Part shown: positions 11,174-22,565 of the stretch, piece by piece | Position numbering within the stretch: the stretch's first letter is position 1 | Layout: the number at the start of each line of letters is the position of its first letter | From: Archegozetes longisetosus | Lineage: Eukaryota > Arthropoda > Arachnida > Sarcoptiformes > Trhypochthoniidae | DNA length: 64,000 nucleotides | Reading direction: 5' to 3' | Assembly: GCA_018873245.2 (NCBI GenBank) | Contig: JAEMBT020000003.1 | Coordinates: 8,451,843-8,515,842 of the forward strand | Program-made: the position numbers and the translations under genes | Notes under the pieces: model-generated | What the model saw: only the letters and a program-made list of their open reading frames with translations | Told to the model about the DNA's origin: nothing | The model's database searches: none

Positions 11174-11871
11174 TTAACGGTTCTCAGCTTCGCCTATATC
11201 TTCACTATTCGCTTGTTCAATACCTGATGTTTCGATTCCTTCATCAATAGCTTGTTCGCTATTCTTCTCTTTCGTATTTTGGTTGCCGTTCTCTGCGTTA
11301 GTATTACCTGCTTCATCCTCTTCATCGTCTTCTTCTTCTAATAGTTTTCGCGCTAACTTCACAGCTTGAAACTCGTTGTAATGCATCTTCCTCTTAACCT
11401 CAAACTCTTTTTTCTTCTTCTTTTCTTCTTCAGTCAGATTTTCGTCGTCGTCACTTTCTTCATCGTCTTGATCGTTGGCTAAGACTTTGGGTAATTCTGA
11501 TGCCTTTTCGGATATAGTGTTGGCCAAAACGCTTGCATCTAAAACGTTGCGCTCGTTGTCTGAATGTTCTCCATCTGTGCTATCAATATAATAGCTGAAT
11601 GGTGTCTTTGGCTCTTCTACTTTCATATGTCCATAATCTTTGTCGGCTGGATGTAACGTTTGCAAAATATTCATTTCGTCCCATTTTATGTCCTTGTCGG
11701 CCGACTGAACTCTAAATCAATATTAATTTGTAGATTTCATCAATTGAGAAAACAGTCATTAAATAATTGATAGTTGAAGACTTACTGTCGTTGTTGTACT
11801 TCTGACTGTTGCTCAAAACTTGATGAAGACTTTAATATTCCTTTCGTGGGCTTTTTGCTCAGATTTTCCAT
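11174..11871 (-). CDS. PPP1R2: Protein phosphatase inhibitor 2 (PP1 regulatory subunit 2)
   Basis: Two minus-strand exons, 11871-11786 and 11711-11174, join in phase to give 207 aa (human 205). The protein is an intrinsically disordered inhibitor of the PP1 catalytic subunit. All three PP1-contact regions are visible. KGILK lies near the N-terminus. IKWDEMNIL corresponds to the KSQKW region, but the KSQ part is changed to KDI. KRKMHYNEFQAVKLAR carries the HYNE active-site-blocking segment. EPKTPF contains the threonine that GSK3 phosphorylates in mammals. Long acidic tracts (ESDDDEN, LLEEEDDEEDEA) are typical. The exon 1 donor is CAACGACA|GTAAGT, and the acceptor after GATTTAG restores QVQSADKD. 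The gene is divergent from the ALMS-motif gene, with 490 bp between start codons. Confidence 0.95.
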
Positions 11872-12361
11872 TATTTAATACAAATCTAATTATTGTTATT
11901 ATTTATATTTGTATTAATCTATTGAACAGATATAAACTTGTATCGATTTTGTTATATGAATAACAAATTAACTGAACCTAATTTGACCTATTATTTAAAG
12001 TAATATTTACTCATTACATCTATGAGTCAAACTGATGCGATAGTTCTGATCGAAGGTTTTCAGAGAAAACATCACAACAAAACCCCGAGCCAATAACAGT
12101 CAATGAAAACACATAAAAATAGCTTATTTTCAAAACTTCAATCTCTACCATGAGTACATGTACTCACGTCTCATCATTATTGTATTTCGTAACGTTATAT
12201 ATGAATGAAGCAAAGAACCGTTGACTCAAATCCAGATAACTTTAACGTCAAGATAATTATTTGAAAAGAGTTGAACCACTAATACGTCATTAATATAAAC
12301 AAACAGTCAAATGTTATCAATAGATAGTTGAGTATTTCAAACAATTATGCTTTAATCAGTT
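11872..12361. promoter_or_regulatory. Shared divergent promoter region PPP1R2 / ALMS-motif gene
   Basis: 490 bp separate two start codons that point away from each other. Promoters and both 5' leaders must therefore lie here or overlap. I see no definite TATA box or other element, so this call rests on gene arrangement alone. Confidence 0.4.
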
Positions 12362-15277
12362 ATGTCTCGAAAGAGATCAGATAATAATAATAATAGAGAT
12401 GTCAGCGAAGACAATAGTTTGATGTCAACTGATTCTCAACTAAATAATGAACAAAACATTAATAATAATGAGTTGTTGTCAGCTTTAAGTAATCCATCGT
12501 TTTTGTCGACCAACTGTTCAGTTCCAACGGAACTGTTCAATACTTTAAGTCCAATCTCTTTATCACAAATCACTTCACAGTCGACACCATTTATCCCATC
12601 AAATCGTAATGATTTCAGACGCGAACCAATGGGTAGCGAATATGAAGATAACAGAAATAATGCTCTAATGAAGACTTATTCGGTTGAAACACAAGACGAA
12701 ACAGAAGGACTCATACTTAGAGATGACAGAAGAGAGTGTTTGACACAAACTACAAATAGAGCTAACGATAGACCACCACTGGTCGGACAGTCAGCCAACA
12801 CTTTGACGGCTATTGGTTCAAGAGTTGGAGCGATTGCACAAACAAGTGTTGAGCCCATCGAAGAAGTGAGTGATGATGAAGATCGCGATGCGTTAGCGGC
12901 TAAAGTGGAACTATTGCTTGGAAGAACTAATAGAGAATTAGTTGACGAAGACTTTGACGTTGAAAGTTTAGGGTTGATACGCGTTATTCGTGATAAAGAT
13001 GTGGATGATAGCAATGAAAGCTCTAACAAGACAAGTGACGCTATAGTTGAAGCCGAAAGGAGTGAACCCGATGGCAAAGGAAAACCTTATCAAACAGTCC
13101 AACAAAGGACACAAATGTCTACTGAAGTTAAAAAGTTAGTTCATTATTCTTCGTCTGAATCGGAATCAGAATCAGAGGACAATAAAGAAGAAAGTAGCGT
13201 CAAAACGAGTGTTAATTCTTCGCCTTCCACTTCATCACAACAAGACATTCCAATAAACACTTTAGACCTTATCGATACAGGTATCAGATATCGAAGTTAT
13301 TCTGCGAGCGGCAGCACTGGTATAGCAAACTCGGAGTTAAAAACTAATATTGCTTTTGGTGTCTCTTCATTCTTGAGAGAAAAAATTCAACGCAAGCAGA
13401 TCTCACAAAAAGACAGCTCTGCCACTGGAACACAAACTTTGAGATCATTTTTGGCTGAACAGGCGTTGCAGCAGAAAATTGAAGATTCGAGTTCTCATAA
13501 CACGAGCACAATAGGTTCGAGTGGTTTGGAATTGCAAAAGAGTACGACTTCCAATGATGGCGAACCAATTGGCGATTCTATCAATAATGTGCAATTAAGT
13601 GGTTCGCTATTGCCTCAAGAATTTCAATTGCAGTTAACAAATCAAAATTATTCTCAACAATTTATTTATATTCCAACCGGAATGAAAAAAGATTTGAAAT
13701 CCTCTCAAAATGGTTCTGATATATCGAGTGGTGCACCACTTTCTAGGGTGTTAGATGTCTTCAAAGCTTCAAGCTCTGAAACATCGACTAAGTCTTCTTC
13801 TTCATCATCGGAAGGACAGAAAGAAAATAGACCAATTAATAATCAGTCACTCAGGCATAGTTCGAACAGTACTAGTAGTAAACAGAATGCTTCGAAAAGA
13901 GTTCAACAAAACTTGAATGAAGTGAATCAAGAATCCAAAGCTAAATCTAAGTCTAAATCGCAGAATGCTGTCTCATCAGAGCAGAACCCAGTGGCTCATT
14001 CATCAAACACTCGTTCCTCGTCACCGAAAAAGAATAAACAACACACTCGAAATGAATCGGCAACTGATCAGATCACAAACCATCACGAAAGACAATTCAA
14101 GTATTTAGTTGAACGTCAGAAAAACTATTTGAAATGCCTTCAAAAAGAATTGGTTCGACTGGAAAAAATGGAGAAACTGTTCGCAAAGCTTCACGCGTCC
14201 TCTAGAAATAGTCATCAAAGTAAACCAGTGAGACATTCAAATGAAGCTCATAATCAAAGAGATTCGACAACTTCAATGTCAAACACGAGTACAAATGATC
14301 ACATTTCAAGCAAACAAAGCACGACCAATAAGTCTTCATTAATCATATCGTCAGATGGAACTCCTGCTTTCTCACCATTATCTGAAACACAATCAAATTA
14401 TTTTGAAAATACAGATAGATATTCATGTGATACTACATCGAAATCATCGATTGAATCATCTACTCATAGGTACTGTCATCACAACCATCGACATAACTCT
14501 CATCCAACGTGTTACAGACACACCTCTCCAAAGAAGAAACATATTTTGCCAAATAAAGCAATTCCAAAACATATTCAGGGCATTACGAGTACAAAACCAG
14601 TGAAGAAAACACACACATCGAAAGCTATCCAAACTTCTCAGTCATTACTAAATCTAAATTTAAATTCTCTTGTTATCGATTATGTTAAGCCAAAAGATGG
14701 AATTGAGACGTGGCAAAGTGACGAGAATCATCCGCTTGCTTGGTTTATTCCAATTGATAGAAGTACGAAAAGAAGTTCTATAAATAGAACTCCGAGCTCA
14801 GGACTGAGGAGTCAGCAACTCTCCAGAGAACGTATTAAGCAGACCTCAACTCCACTCTCACTCCAAGAAGCGTTCAATAGAAATTGCAATAAAATGAGAA
14901 TTCAATCTCAAATCAGAATCAATCGCATCAATATTATTGCTGAGATTAGAAAACGTACGGCCGAAGAACGTCTGATCGAAATGACTAAATCATACGCAAG
15001 ACAACAACAGACTGATAGACTCATGAAAACTAGTTATACTCAACCTGCCTATAAAACAAATATTAAGCGAGTGTTTACCCATCAAGAAATGAGAGCACAA
15101 ACAGAAAAGATTTACGTCAATTTGCCTGAAGTTCGAGCACTTAGAGAGAAAAAGAAAAAGGAAGAGAAAGAGAGAAATCAACGACTTATGGCTCAGATTT
15201 ATAAATACAGACTGAAAGACAATGCTTTGAAAGGAAAGGTCACTTGGAAAATAACACAAAGTTGTCTCAGTTATTAA
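12362..15277 (+). CDS. ALMS1: ALMS-motif protein (ALMS1 / Alstrom syndrome protein-like)
   Basis: A single uninterrupted exon encodes 971 aa. The first 750 or so residues are low-complexity and disordered, rich in Ser, Asn, Thr and Gln, with acidic patches such as SESESESEDNKEE. A short coiled coil occurs around FKYLVERQKNYLKCLQKELV. The C-terminal 200 residues hold the conserved part: NHPLAWFIPID, then LSLQEAFNRNCNKMRIQSQ, RKRTAEERLIEMTKSYARQQ, RVFTHQEMRAQTEKIYVNLP and EVRALREKKKKEEKERNQRL. This is the ALMS motif shared by ALMS1, C10orf90 and CEP295, which targets proteins to centrosomes and basal bodies. ALMS1 is the best guess because of the C-terminal position and long disordered N-terminus. 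Vertebrate ALMS1 is about four times longer, while insect Alms1 proteins are shorter. CEP295/Ana1 remains possible. The lack of introns is unusual among its neighbours. Confidence 0.8.
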   Translation: MSRKRSDNNNNRDVSEDNSLMSTDSQLNNEQNINNNELLSALSNPSFLSTNCSVPTELFNTLSPISLSQITSQSTPFIPSNRNDFRREPMGSEYEDNRNNALMKTYSVETQDETEGLILRDDRRECLTQTTNRANDRPPLVGQSANTLTAIGSRVGAIAQTSVEPIEEVSDDEDRDALAAKVELLLGRTNRELVDEDFDVESLGLIRVIRDKDVDDSNESSNKTSDAIVEAERSEPDGKGKPYQTVQQRTQMSTEVKKLVHYSSSESESESEDNKEESSVKTSVNSSPSTSSQQDIPINTLDLIDTGIRYRSYSASGSTGIANSELKTNIAFGVSSFLREKIQRKQISQKDSSATGTQTLRSFLAEQALQQKIEDSSSHNTSTIGSSGLELQKSTTSNDGEPIGDSINNVQLSGSLLPQEFQLQLTNQNYSQQFIYIPTGMKKDLKSSQNGSDISSGAPLSRVLDVFKASSSETSTKSSSSSSEGQKENRPINNQSLRHSSNSTSSKQNASKRVQQNLNEVNQESKAKSKSKSQNAVSSEQNPVAHSSNTRSSSPKKNKQHTRNESATDQITNHHERQFKYLVERQKNYLKCLQKELVRLEKMEKLFAKLHASSRNSHQSKPVRHSNEAHNQRDSTTSMSNTSTNDHISSKQSTTNKSSLIISSDGTPAFSPLSETQSNYFENTDRYSCDTTSKSSIESSTHRYCHHNHRHNSHPTCYRHTSPKKKHILPNKAIPKHIQGITSTKPVKKTHTSKAIQTSQSLLNLNLNSLVIDYVKPKDGIETWQSDENHPLAWFIPIDRSTKRSSINRTPSSGLRSQQLSRERIKQTSTPLSLQEAFNRNCNKMRIQSQIRINRINIIAEIRKRTAEERLIEMTKSYARQQQTDRLMKTSYTQPAYKTNIKRVFTHQEMRAQTEKIYVNLPEVRALREKKKKEEKERNQRLMAQIYKYRLKDNALKGKVTWKITQSCLSY

Positions 15278-15481
15278 TTTAAATATTTTAAGATTTGAAA
15301 ATAGGATTTCCTTTTTATTATAGATTATTGTAATTTAAACGAGTCACTATTGTATAAATGTTTTAGCATTTATTTTAGCAGAAATTATATACAAATAGTT
15401 ACAGTTGTAGAGAGCAAATTGAAGATTGCTCCTTAGTAAATATTGATGAGGTTTGACGCCTAATGTATTATTTCTGATTAT
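15278..15481. other. Short convergent 3' intergenic spacer
   Basis: The ALMS-motif gene and UFD1 end towards each other with about 200 bp between stop codons. The two 3' untranslated regions must lie close together or overlap. No structure is obvious. Confidence 0.5.
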
Positions 15482-16419
15482 TTATTCTTTACGTTTCATT
15501 AAAGTCTGTCCTTCACCTTTGAAGGCTTCGAAACCAATTTTATTACTAATATTTGTTTGGTCTGTGATAGTATTAGGCCTATTAGTTCTGATGAAGCGAA
15601 GAGTTCCGATTTGGTAATCATAGTCAGGAATGCCTCGCCTCTCTTTCCTTTGAGTTAATTTTCCATTAGAGCTATCAGTTGGTGATAATTCTTTCAGTTT
15701 TCCGTCCAGACGATTGCCTTTTCCGGCAAATGCTACAAAACCGTCGCTATTATCAGACTGAATATCTTCACTCAGAACTGAACTGCTATCATCACGATTC
15801 TCCTCGTCTTCGCTCATATTCTTATCTCTAATACGTTGCGGTTCTTGATATCCAACTGGAGCTGCAAACTCGACGTTCATATCGCATTCAATGATACTGA
15901 CCGCAGGCCCAGGTTTGGTCTCTAGAACACAAAGTTCATAGACTTTATCGTTGTAGTTAATAGCAATGACATCACCAGTTGTCAGACACGCAAAGTTTCG
16001 CAGAGCATTCTCGAGAACGGCTTTTTGATTAGTAATGTCGAGAAAATCAGGCGATTGTGGCTGGAATTTGGAGAAAGTGGCGACAGGAAGAGTTGCACTC
16101 TCGATCTGAACCATAGCCCCCTCTTCTAGTAATAGGTTTCTCATCATCCAATACGGTAAATAGACTTTTCCTTCGTCTGCAACGAACTCAAGAACACCAC
16201 AATGAGTGAAACGATTGTGTCTATTGTTGGTAAGCTTGAAGAGCATGGGATACACGATATTGAGTCGAGTGAGAGTGTCCAGGGCTGATGGTGGCATAAT
16301 TATTTTGCCACCTTTTCCACATCAAGTCTTTCGTTGCCTGGAAGCATTGATACCGAATAACACCTGTATATCGTGTTAAACGGACGATACTGCTCGTGAA
16401 ACAAACCAAAACTAAACAT
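15482..16419 (-). CDS. UFD1: Ubiquitin recognition factor UFD1, with apparent one-base frameshift
   Basis: UFD1 pairs with NPL4 as the ubiquitin-recognition adaptor of the VCP/p97 segregase in ER-associated degradation. The N-terminal part runs from ATG at 16419 ([31 protein letters not shown]). The rest is in another frame from 16312 ([18 protein letters not shown]) to the stop at 15482. Together they would be about 312 aa (human 307). The family sequence EKGGKII needs one more G where the DNA reads AAAAGGTGG. No intron fits, so this is a one-base deletion or a base-calling error in a G run. The double-psi barrel core is very conserved ([45 protein letters not shown]). Both p97-binding SHP boxes are present: [10 protein letters not shown] and FKGEGQTL. 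The gene is divergent from the TMEM8-like gene. Confidence 0.93.
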
Positions 16420-17028
16420 CTTTTCTATTTACTTAGTTTGACCCTAATTAAAATTGTTTTGATCAATTAATTTACTAATAATTAAAGGTAACTTTTTGAT
16501 GATCAGTGTCTCAGTATTTTACGTAATGTTTACAGAAATGCAATGTCATGAATCATATCATATGTTTTGTTTTCTTCTTTACTCACTAATAACGTTGTAA
16601 TTCACAAAATAACATTAAATGTTTGTACTATTATTGTGATGAGAACCAGTAGAAAACTATTGGCGTAATTGTTGTTTCGACTTAGTTTTAAAATGGTTCA
16701 AAAATCGTGTGCAAAACTAATAGAAGCACAGCTCTTATGAAAAGGGGCTGAAACACGATCAAATATTATTTGTTTTTAGTTCTAATTATAAGGAAGTTTC
16801 CAATCGTTTCATATATGACTGAAATACATGCTAATTGATAGCATTATAAAGCTGTGATTCAACGTAAAACAAGCATCAAAAGGGTTTCAATTTAAATCTA
16901 ACTATAATAAAAACTAATTGAAACAAAAGTAACGAAATTTTTGGGTAAATATTAAGAGAAATATTGAATTCATTGAACGTATTATTAGATTGGGAAGCAT
17001 TCAATAGTGATGTGATATTGAGTCAAAG
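16420..17028. promoter_or_regulatory. Shared divergent promoter region UFD1 / TMEM8-like
   Basis: About 610 bp lie between two divergent start codons (16419 minus, 17029 plus). Both promoters should fall here. I could not pick out specific elements, and the call is from arrangement only. Confidence 0.35.
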
Positions 17029-20000
17029 ATGGCTCATATTCGGCCACTCTTTGCCTCTCAATTGTTGGCCATCTATTTACTAGTGGTTAGCCAAATCAGA
17101 CCCACTTTTCAAAGTAAGAGACTTTCATTTACTTAACTACTATTCTTACAAATTTCGACAAAGTCTTATCATAGTTTCTGACCAAATCGATCCTTATAAA
17201 CGAAACTAATGTTTGCACTTTTTTACCTTTTCTTACGATAACTGTTTTGTTGATATTGAATTGAAGTCGAAGATTGGTCATTAAGTTATAGTAAGGTTTA
17301 AGTTACTTTTAGGAAAAAAGCCAGCTTTATTAGTTTATGAGTTATGATTAAAGACTGTTAAGATGACGTCGAACATCATTTCGATAATTAGTTGTTTAAT
17401 TTGGAACATGAAAATAAATCCATTTTTTATCTGATAAGCATATGATTTGATATCGAATTACTTGAACATTCACCCGTTTATCAATGAATGCATTGAATGA
17501 CTAAATAGGTTGAAATGTTTGTTAACTTTATATTCAGTCTAAAGCGTACTGATATTCGGATTAAATTAACTGGATAATAGTTCCAAGTCAAAGATGACTG
17601 CTTTTTCTTGTAAAAACCATAAAATTATTGTATTAATTGACGTAAAGTCTGTTGATTACCAAAGTAATGCCGTTCAGACAATCTTTGCATTAATTGTTCG
17701 GCTCTTTTGTTAATTTTAGTTTTGAAATCAATTGCAAAACACATTAAGCTTTGCAATGCAAGAGTCAATCATCTCAAAAAATGATTGACTCAGTTGTTAT
17801 TAGTAATTAGAAGTCCACAAATGTTTTGCCAAATCATTCAAATAAAAGCTTAGTTTTGCAGTATTTAATCAATGCATTCATAAGAATTGGATAGTCATGT
17901 TTTAACGATTGATTGATTCAAAATTATTATTTAATTAGAAGAGTCAGTCGTTTTTTCTAAGGTCAATTTTTGCCCGAAGTCGTTGTGTTTATAAACTTAT
18001 TGTTATCGATTCAAATGCTTGAATCAACTACAAATGATTGACAATTTACTTAAATATAGCACTCATTTGTTGGAGTTTGAACGTACGCACTGATGCTTAA
18101 AATCTAATAAATAAATATTGATTTATTGAACATGTTATCATTTACGCAATTTATCACATTTTCGATCGTTTTGTTCTTTCGGTTCACTCCTTTGAAAAGA
18201 GGAAACGATTTCTCAATATTAAGTTGAAGACCAAAATTAGTAAAGTATAGCTAAAAATGACTCATATATATTTCATATATCAAAGTTCAAAATCTCATAT
18301 TTTGAATGAAAACACGACTATATATTAAATTTCATAATTCCTAATATGGATATTGATCGCAATTTGGGTCCTATTTGTCTGAAATGCTCTCAAAATATTC
18401 AAATTTGAAGTTAGCTTTTATGTGTTGTTAATTATAAACTAATGTTGACTGCGTCTCCAGTCGTAAAGAGTGCCACAACACTCAAAGGGTTTTAAGCAAA
18501 TATTTATGAAATTCAATTTGATTTCAAGGATTTCAGTGTAACGCATTATGAGTTGCCATCCAAGCATAAGCCTCACATTTGGTTCATTTTAATCAATTAA
18601 TATATTGAGTTATTTTGCAGATAATACACAGTAAAGAGTTGCACAAAATTATCGATTCATTTGAACATAAGCACAACTAAGAAAATTACAAATATAATTA
18701 ATTCTGAATAGCTTGAAGTGAGACCAAGTTCTAAATCTGAGATAAGAAAATTAGAAACAAGTAGTTAGATAACTGAGTTATAATCTAACATTTTAAAACA
18801 TATAAGTGCATCATTGAAAATGTAATTATAAACAAGCTCAATACTAAAATAACTGATTTAATTAAAAGTTATCCAATGAGCAATTATTGAGTATTAAACA
18901 AGTCTTGTCGGTGCTTTTCCAACAAATTCAATCAACTGTAGAATTGAGTCAATCATAAGATATAGAGCAATTTGAGCTAGTTATCGACTTTTAGCTCTTC
19001 TCTATCTATAGAAATAACGGAATAATTTTTGTATTTCAGTTAATTCGAATCAATTTCAAGCTTCTCGACAACTATTTCCACTGCGATCCTATAGAGACGT
19101 TCAAATATTTCGATTTCAAATCCCTTACGAAGTGACAGAAGCGATTTGGCGCTTTAATGCGTCTATTAATGATGCCGAATATTTCAGAAATTATTCGCAA
19201 AAGTTATTAACAACGAGATCGTGTGAAGCGGCTGACATAACTTTTCATATTCGGTGGGGAAGTCTTCCAACGATCAACATAAACAACGCTTCATTTCCGG
19301 AAAATTTCATTTTCGAAGATATTCAACAATATATAATACAGCTGAAGAGCGACTCGAAACTAGTCACTTTTAATCTGACTAATCCATTACCCGGTTATTA
19401 TTTTGGTTTATCTTATTTGAATAAAGTGGACGATCGGATATCACAAAAGGGATTAGAAACTGAGTGTCAACACAAACTGACATCAAGTCTATCGTTCAAT
19501 AAATTCAATACACCGTTCCCAAAGAATAACATAATAATCTTAACGCCTACCGTTTCATTAGTACAAAATATAACACACTCAGCTTATTATAAATTTTATA
19601 CTGATTCAAACTCTTTTGGTGCCAAACTAGTTATACAGCAATGCGCACAATTACCAGAAGTGCCACGAGTCAGCGGCACTTTCTGCCCAATTGTTATTCA
19701 CTCACGAGCAATGGCTCTGCCGAATAGTCACATCAATGATCTATCACTAAATTGCAGCAAGTTAGACAGTTCACGTGATGAATGTGTTCTTAATTTACCT
19801 GCTGTTGCTTCTGATTCATGGAATTATATCCAAGTCGAGCCTTTTGGAGTCGAATTCAGTGAAGCAGTTGAAGCAATTGAATTTAAATTGCAGCTAATTA
19901 TCGATCAAAATAATAATTGTTTAGAGACTCGTATCGATCAAAACAATGCGATGAATACAGGACTCCCTACACCGCAATCACAACAATCATCGAAATATTT

Positions 20001-21668
20001 GACTTCTTTGGCCTCAACCTATTCTAGTCAAGCACATTCTAATACATCTGTTGAAACGACTAATCAGTTTTGTCCTAATTATATAAAACTAACGCGTTAC
20101 GACACAGTCAGCACTTTTGAATTTAAATACAGTCATATGGACGCAACTAGCTTTAAAGAAAACCAGTCTATTTCTATCTTCTTTGATATTCCAAACGATC
20201 GCCTTTCAATTCTGGAGTTCGGAATTATTCCTCAGGCAGACATAGGTGGCACACTTTCCATAGATATGGCGATATCTCCGTTTACGAACACAAGTCAACA
20301 AAACTATTCAATTTCATTATGTCTACAACACGGTCGAATTGGATTGACGCCTAATTGTTTAGTTGAAGTAAAGGCAAATACCAGTTCCAAAGAATTTAGT
20401 GACGGAACTTCTGTCAAATCAATTCTGATTCCATACCCCCGACCTGGTAATTGGTTCATAACTCTGAAAGTCGAATGTTACTTCAATGAATTTGAGATGA
20501 CTGAAGATGAAGTCATCGAAATGTCGTGCGATTCGAATAAAACTTCGATCTTATTGGACATAACATCTGCGCCCTGTTTGCACTCAAAGTGCAACAATCG
20601 TGGAAAGTGTTTGCAGTATTTGAACGGAGGAATTCTGTTCAGTTCGTGTTCGTGTAAAGCAGGTCTGTTTCATAACTAGATTCAATGATTAAATTCCGAT
20701 GAATAAAGTTCTGAATTTGAAATTTGAATCAGGATACAAAGGCTGGATCTGCAACGATGACTCACAAGCGATACCTGAAGATCAATTATTGCTCAACTTT
20801 TTATTGCTTACTTTAAGTAACATAATGTTTATTCCTGCTGTGATATTATCTGCTTACAGAAAGCATTTCACTGAAGCTCTGGTCTACTTAACAACTATGA
20901 TATCATCAGCGGTCAGCTAATACTACTTTATTTTCTTGATTACGTAAATTATATCAAACAATCTATATTTTTAGCTATACCACGCGTGCGATTCTGATTA
21001 TCCTCAGTCATACTGTGTTACTAATGTGAATGTTTTACAATTTGGCGATTTCTATTCAGCAATTTTGGCGTTTTGGGTAACATTAGTAACACTTGCGAAT
21101 ATGCCGGACTTGTGTCGAGCATTTTTTCATCTGTTCGGTGGAATTATGATAGCATTTGCGGTCGAAATCGATAGAACTAGTTTGTGGGCATTCGCTTTGC
21201 CGGCAGGTTTTGGCGCTATTATACTCATATTCTCCTGGGTATGAATCAATTTTAAAATTTAGGTGAAAATCACTTTAACACTATTTCTAAACTACTGATA
21301 GGTGTGTCGTTGTTGTAACAAGTCATGCTATCCTTCGGGCCGGCTTTGGATTTTCAGTATTTTGCCTGGAATTGCATTGACTGCTGGAGGACTAGTTGTT
21401 TACGCGTTCTTCGAGACTCAGGAAAACTACGCAATCACCCACAGGTATGAATGGATATCTTGAAAAAGATTTGAAAGTTTAAGAACATTCAATTTGATTT
21501 GACAGTTGTTGGCACGCGATTATGGCATTGGCGTTACTATTCCTGGTGCCATCGATGAAGAATGGAGACGAAGAAGAAGAAATGACTGGTAAAGGTACTG
21601 ACACTGAGACATATTATGAACTTATTGGTGAAGAGGGCTCTCACTTAGCTCGAGTTCCGCCCCGTTAA
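17029..21668 (+). CDS. TMEM8A: TMEM8/PGAP6-type GPI-processing membrane protein
   Basis: Six exons, all in phase: 17029-17113, 19040-20662, 20733-20911, 20975-21238, 21302-21444 and 21506-21668, about 818 aa. The first exon is a signal peptide (ASQLLAIYLLVVSQI) separated by a 1.9-kb intron. Exon 2 encodes a long extracellular region with many N-glycosylation sites, ending in an EGF-like module (CLHSKCNNRGKCLQY ... CSCKAGYKGWIC). Exons 3-6 encode about seven membrane segments of the CREST superfamily. Its conserved polar residues are visible: Ser before LYHACD, the His and Asp of YHACD, and the paired His of THSCWH. In mammals PGAP6 is a GPI-specific phospholipase A2 that releases GPI-anchored proteins at the cell surface. 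Whether this is the TMEM8A or TMEM8B type cannot be told here. The acidic tail (DEEEEMTGKGTD) faces the cytosol. Confidence 0.9.
17114..19039. other. First intron of the TMEM8-like gene
   Basis: A 1.9-kb AT-rich intron between the signal-peptide exon and the main extracellular exon. The donor is CAAA|GTAAGAG and the acceptor is TATTTCAG. No coding or repeat structure stands out. Confidence 0.7.
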
Positions 21669-22355
21669 ATATCATTTGATAAGTTATTGTCAATCAAAAC
21701 AGTATATAAAATATCAGCATTAAATCTATAATTAATATATTGAAAGTATCGACTTCTAAATATCAGTATTTAGTAAACTTTATATACGTTTTAAGTGATA
21801 AACACCTCAAGTATTTAAATGATCTCTTTGTAGATATTGAAATGAATAAAGTGTTTTTTGATGTGATAATTGATTTGTTTTTTTCTTGTGTAGTGACAAT
21901 GCAAAATGCAAAACTAGCACATGTGGAATGGAGACCATCTCATACAAGTTTTAAGTTCTTAAATGATGACATTGATATGTTGTAACCTATTGGATTCGTT
22001 CTTACCGCTTAGAATTAGTCATATTTTACCTCAACATATATTCGCACCATTCTTACTCTTCGAAATTTCTGAATTAATTAATCATATACTGAAATTTTTG
22101 GGACCAGAGCTCAAATCTGGCAAATGATATTAACGGAAATGATCTGAATTCGATCACCAAAGAACAAAATGACACATTTATGTTTGTGTTTGAAATATAG
22201 CCAAATTTACGTATTCCTTGTTGAACAGATCTATTCTATAGTTTATGTTTAGTTAAATTATATAAAATGATTGAATATTTAGATAAAATATGTATACACT
22301 ATATAAAACTTTCAGTCAGTCAACAAGTTTTTTGCGATAATATCTAATATTTCAG
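21669..22355. other. 3' flank of TMEM8-like gene
   Basis: AT-rich sequence. An open frame at 21740-21985 has no recognisable motif. The stretch ends at a good splice acceptor (TATTTCAG at 22355) that precedes the orphan exon described next. Confidence 0.4.
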
Positions 22356-22440
22356 AATGAAATCGGTACCGGTTATGCGTGATCGTCAACAATTTGGTAG
22401 CTCTTATGAATTAGCCAGCAGCTCAAAACTTGATGACTGA
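22356..22440 (+). CDS. Orphan terminal exon candidate
   Basis: A pyrimidine-rich acceptor (TATTTCAG) is followed by AATG and 27 codons ending in TGA. The peptide contains MKSVPVMRDRQQF and ends SYELASSSKLDD. GC content is about 46 %, well above the flanks, and the codon choice resembles neighbouring exons. It may be an alternative last exon of the TMEM8-like gene or the end of an unrecognised small gene. The phase does not join directly to the known TMEM8 exon 6 donors: both candidate GT sites would create an immediate stop. A further exon would therefore be needed. CHERP ends only about 125 bp further on, on the other strand. Confidence 0.35.
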
Positions 22441-22499
22441 CTTTTGTTCTGTACAGTAAAGTTTACAGTTTAAGGTTATATCAATGTTTTATATTCGAT

Positions 22500-22505
22500 T
22501 TTATT
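22500..22505 (-). terminator. Polyadenylation signal for CHERP
   Basis: TTTATT on the plus strand (AATAAA on the minus strand) lies about 60 bp past the CHERP stop codon, at a normal distance. Confidence 0.5.
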
Positions 22506-22565
22506 GTTAGAGTTTTCAAATATATGATTTTAATGAACATATGTTTATAAACAACTAATCAGTGA

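Noticed and set aside
21740..21985. 81-codon frame in the TMEM8-like 3' flank
   Set aside because: Starts with TTG, has AT-driven codons and no recognisable domain; more likely 3' untranslated sequence.
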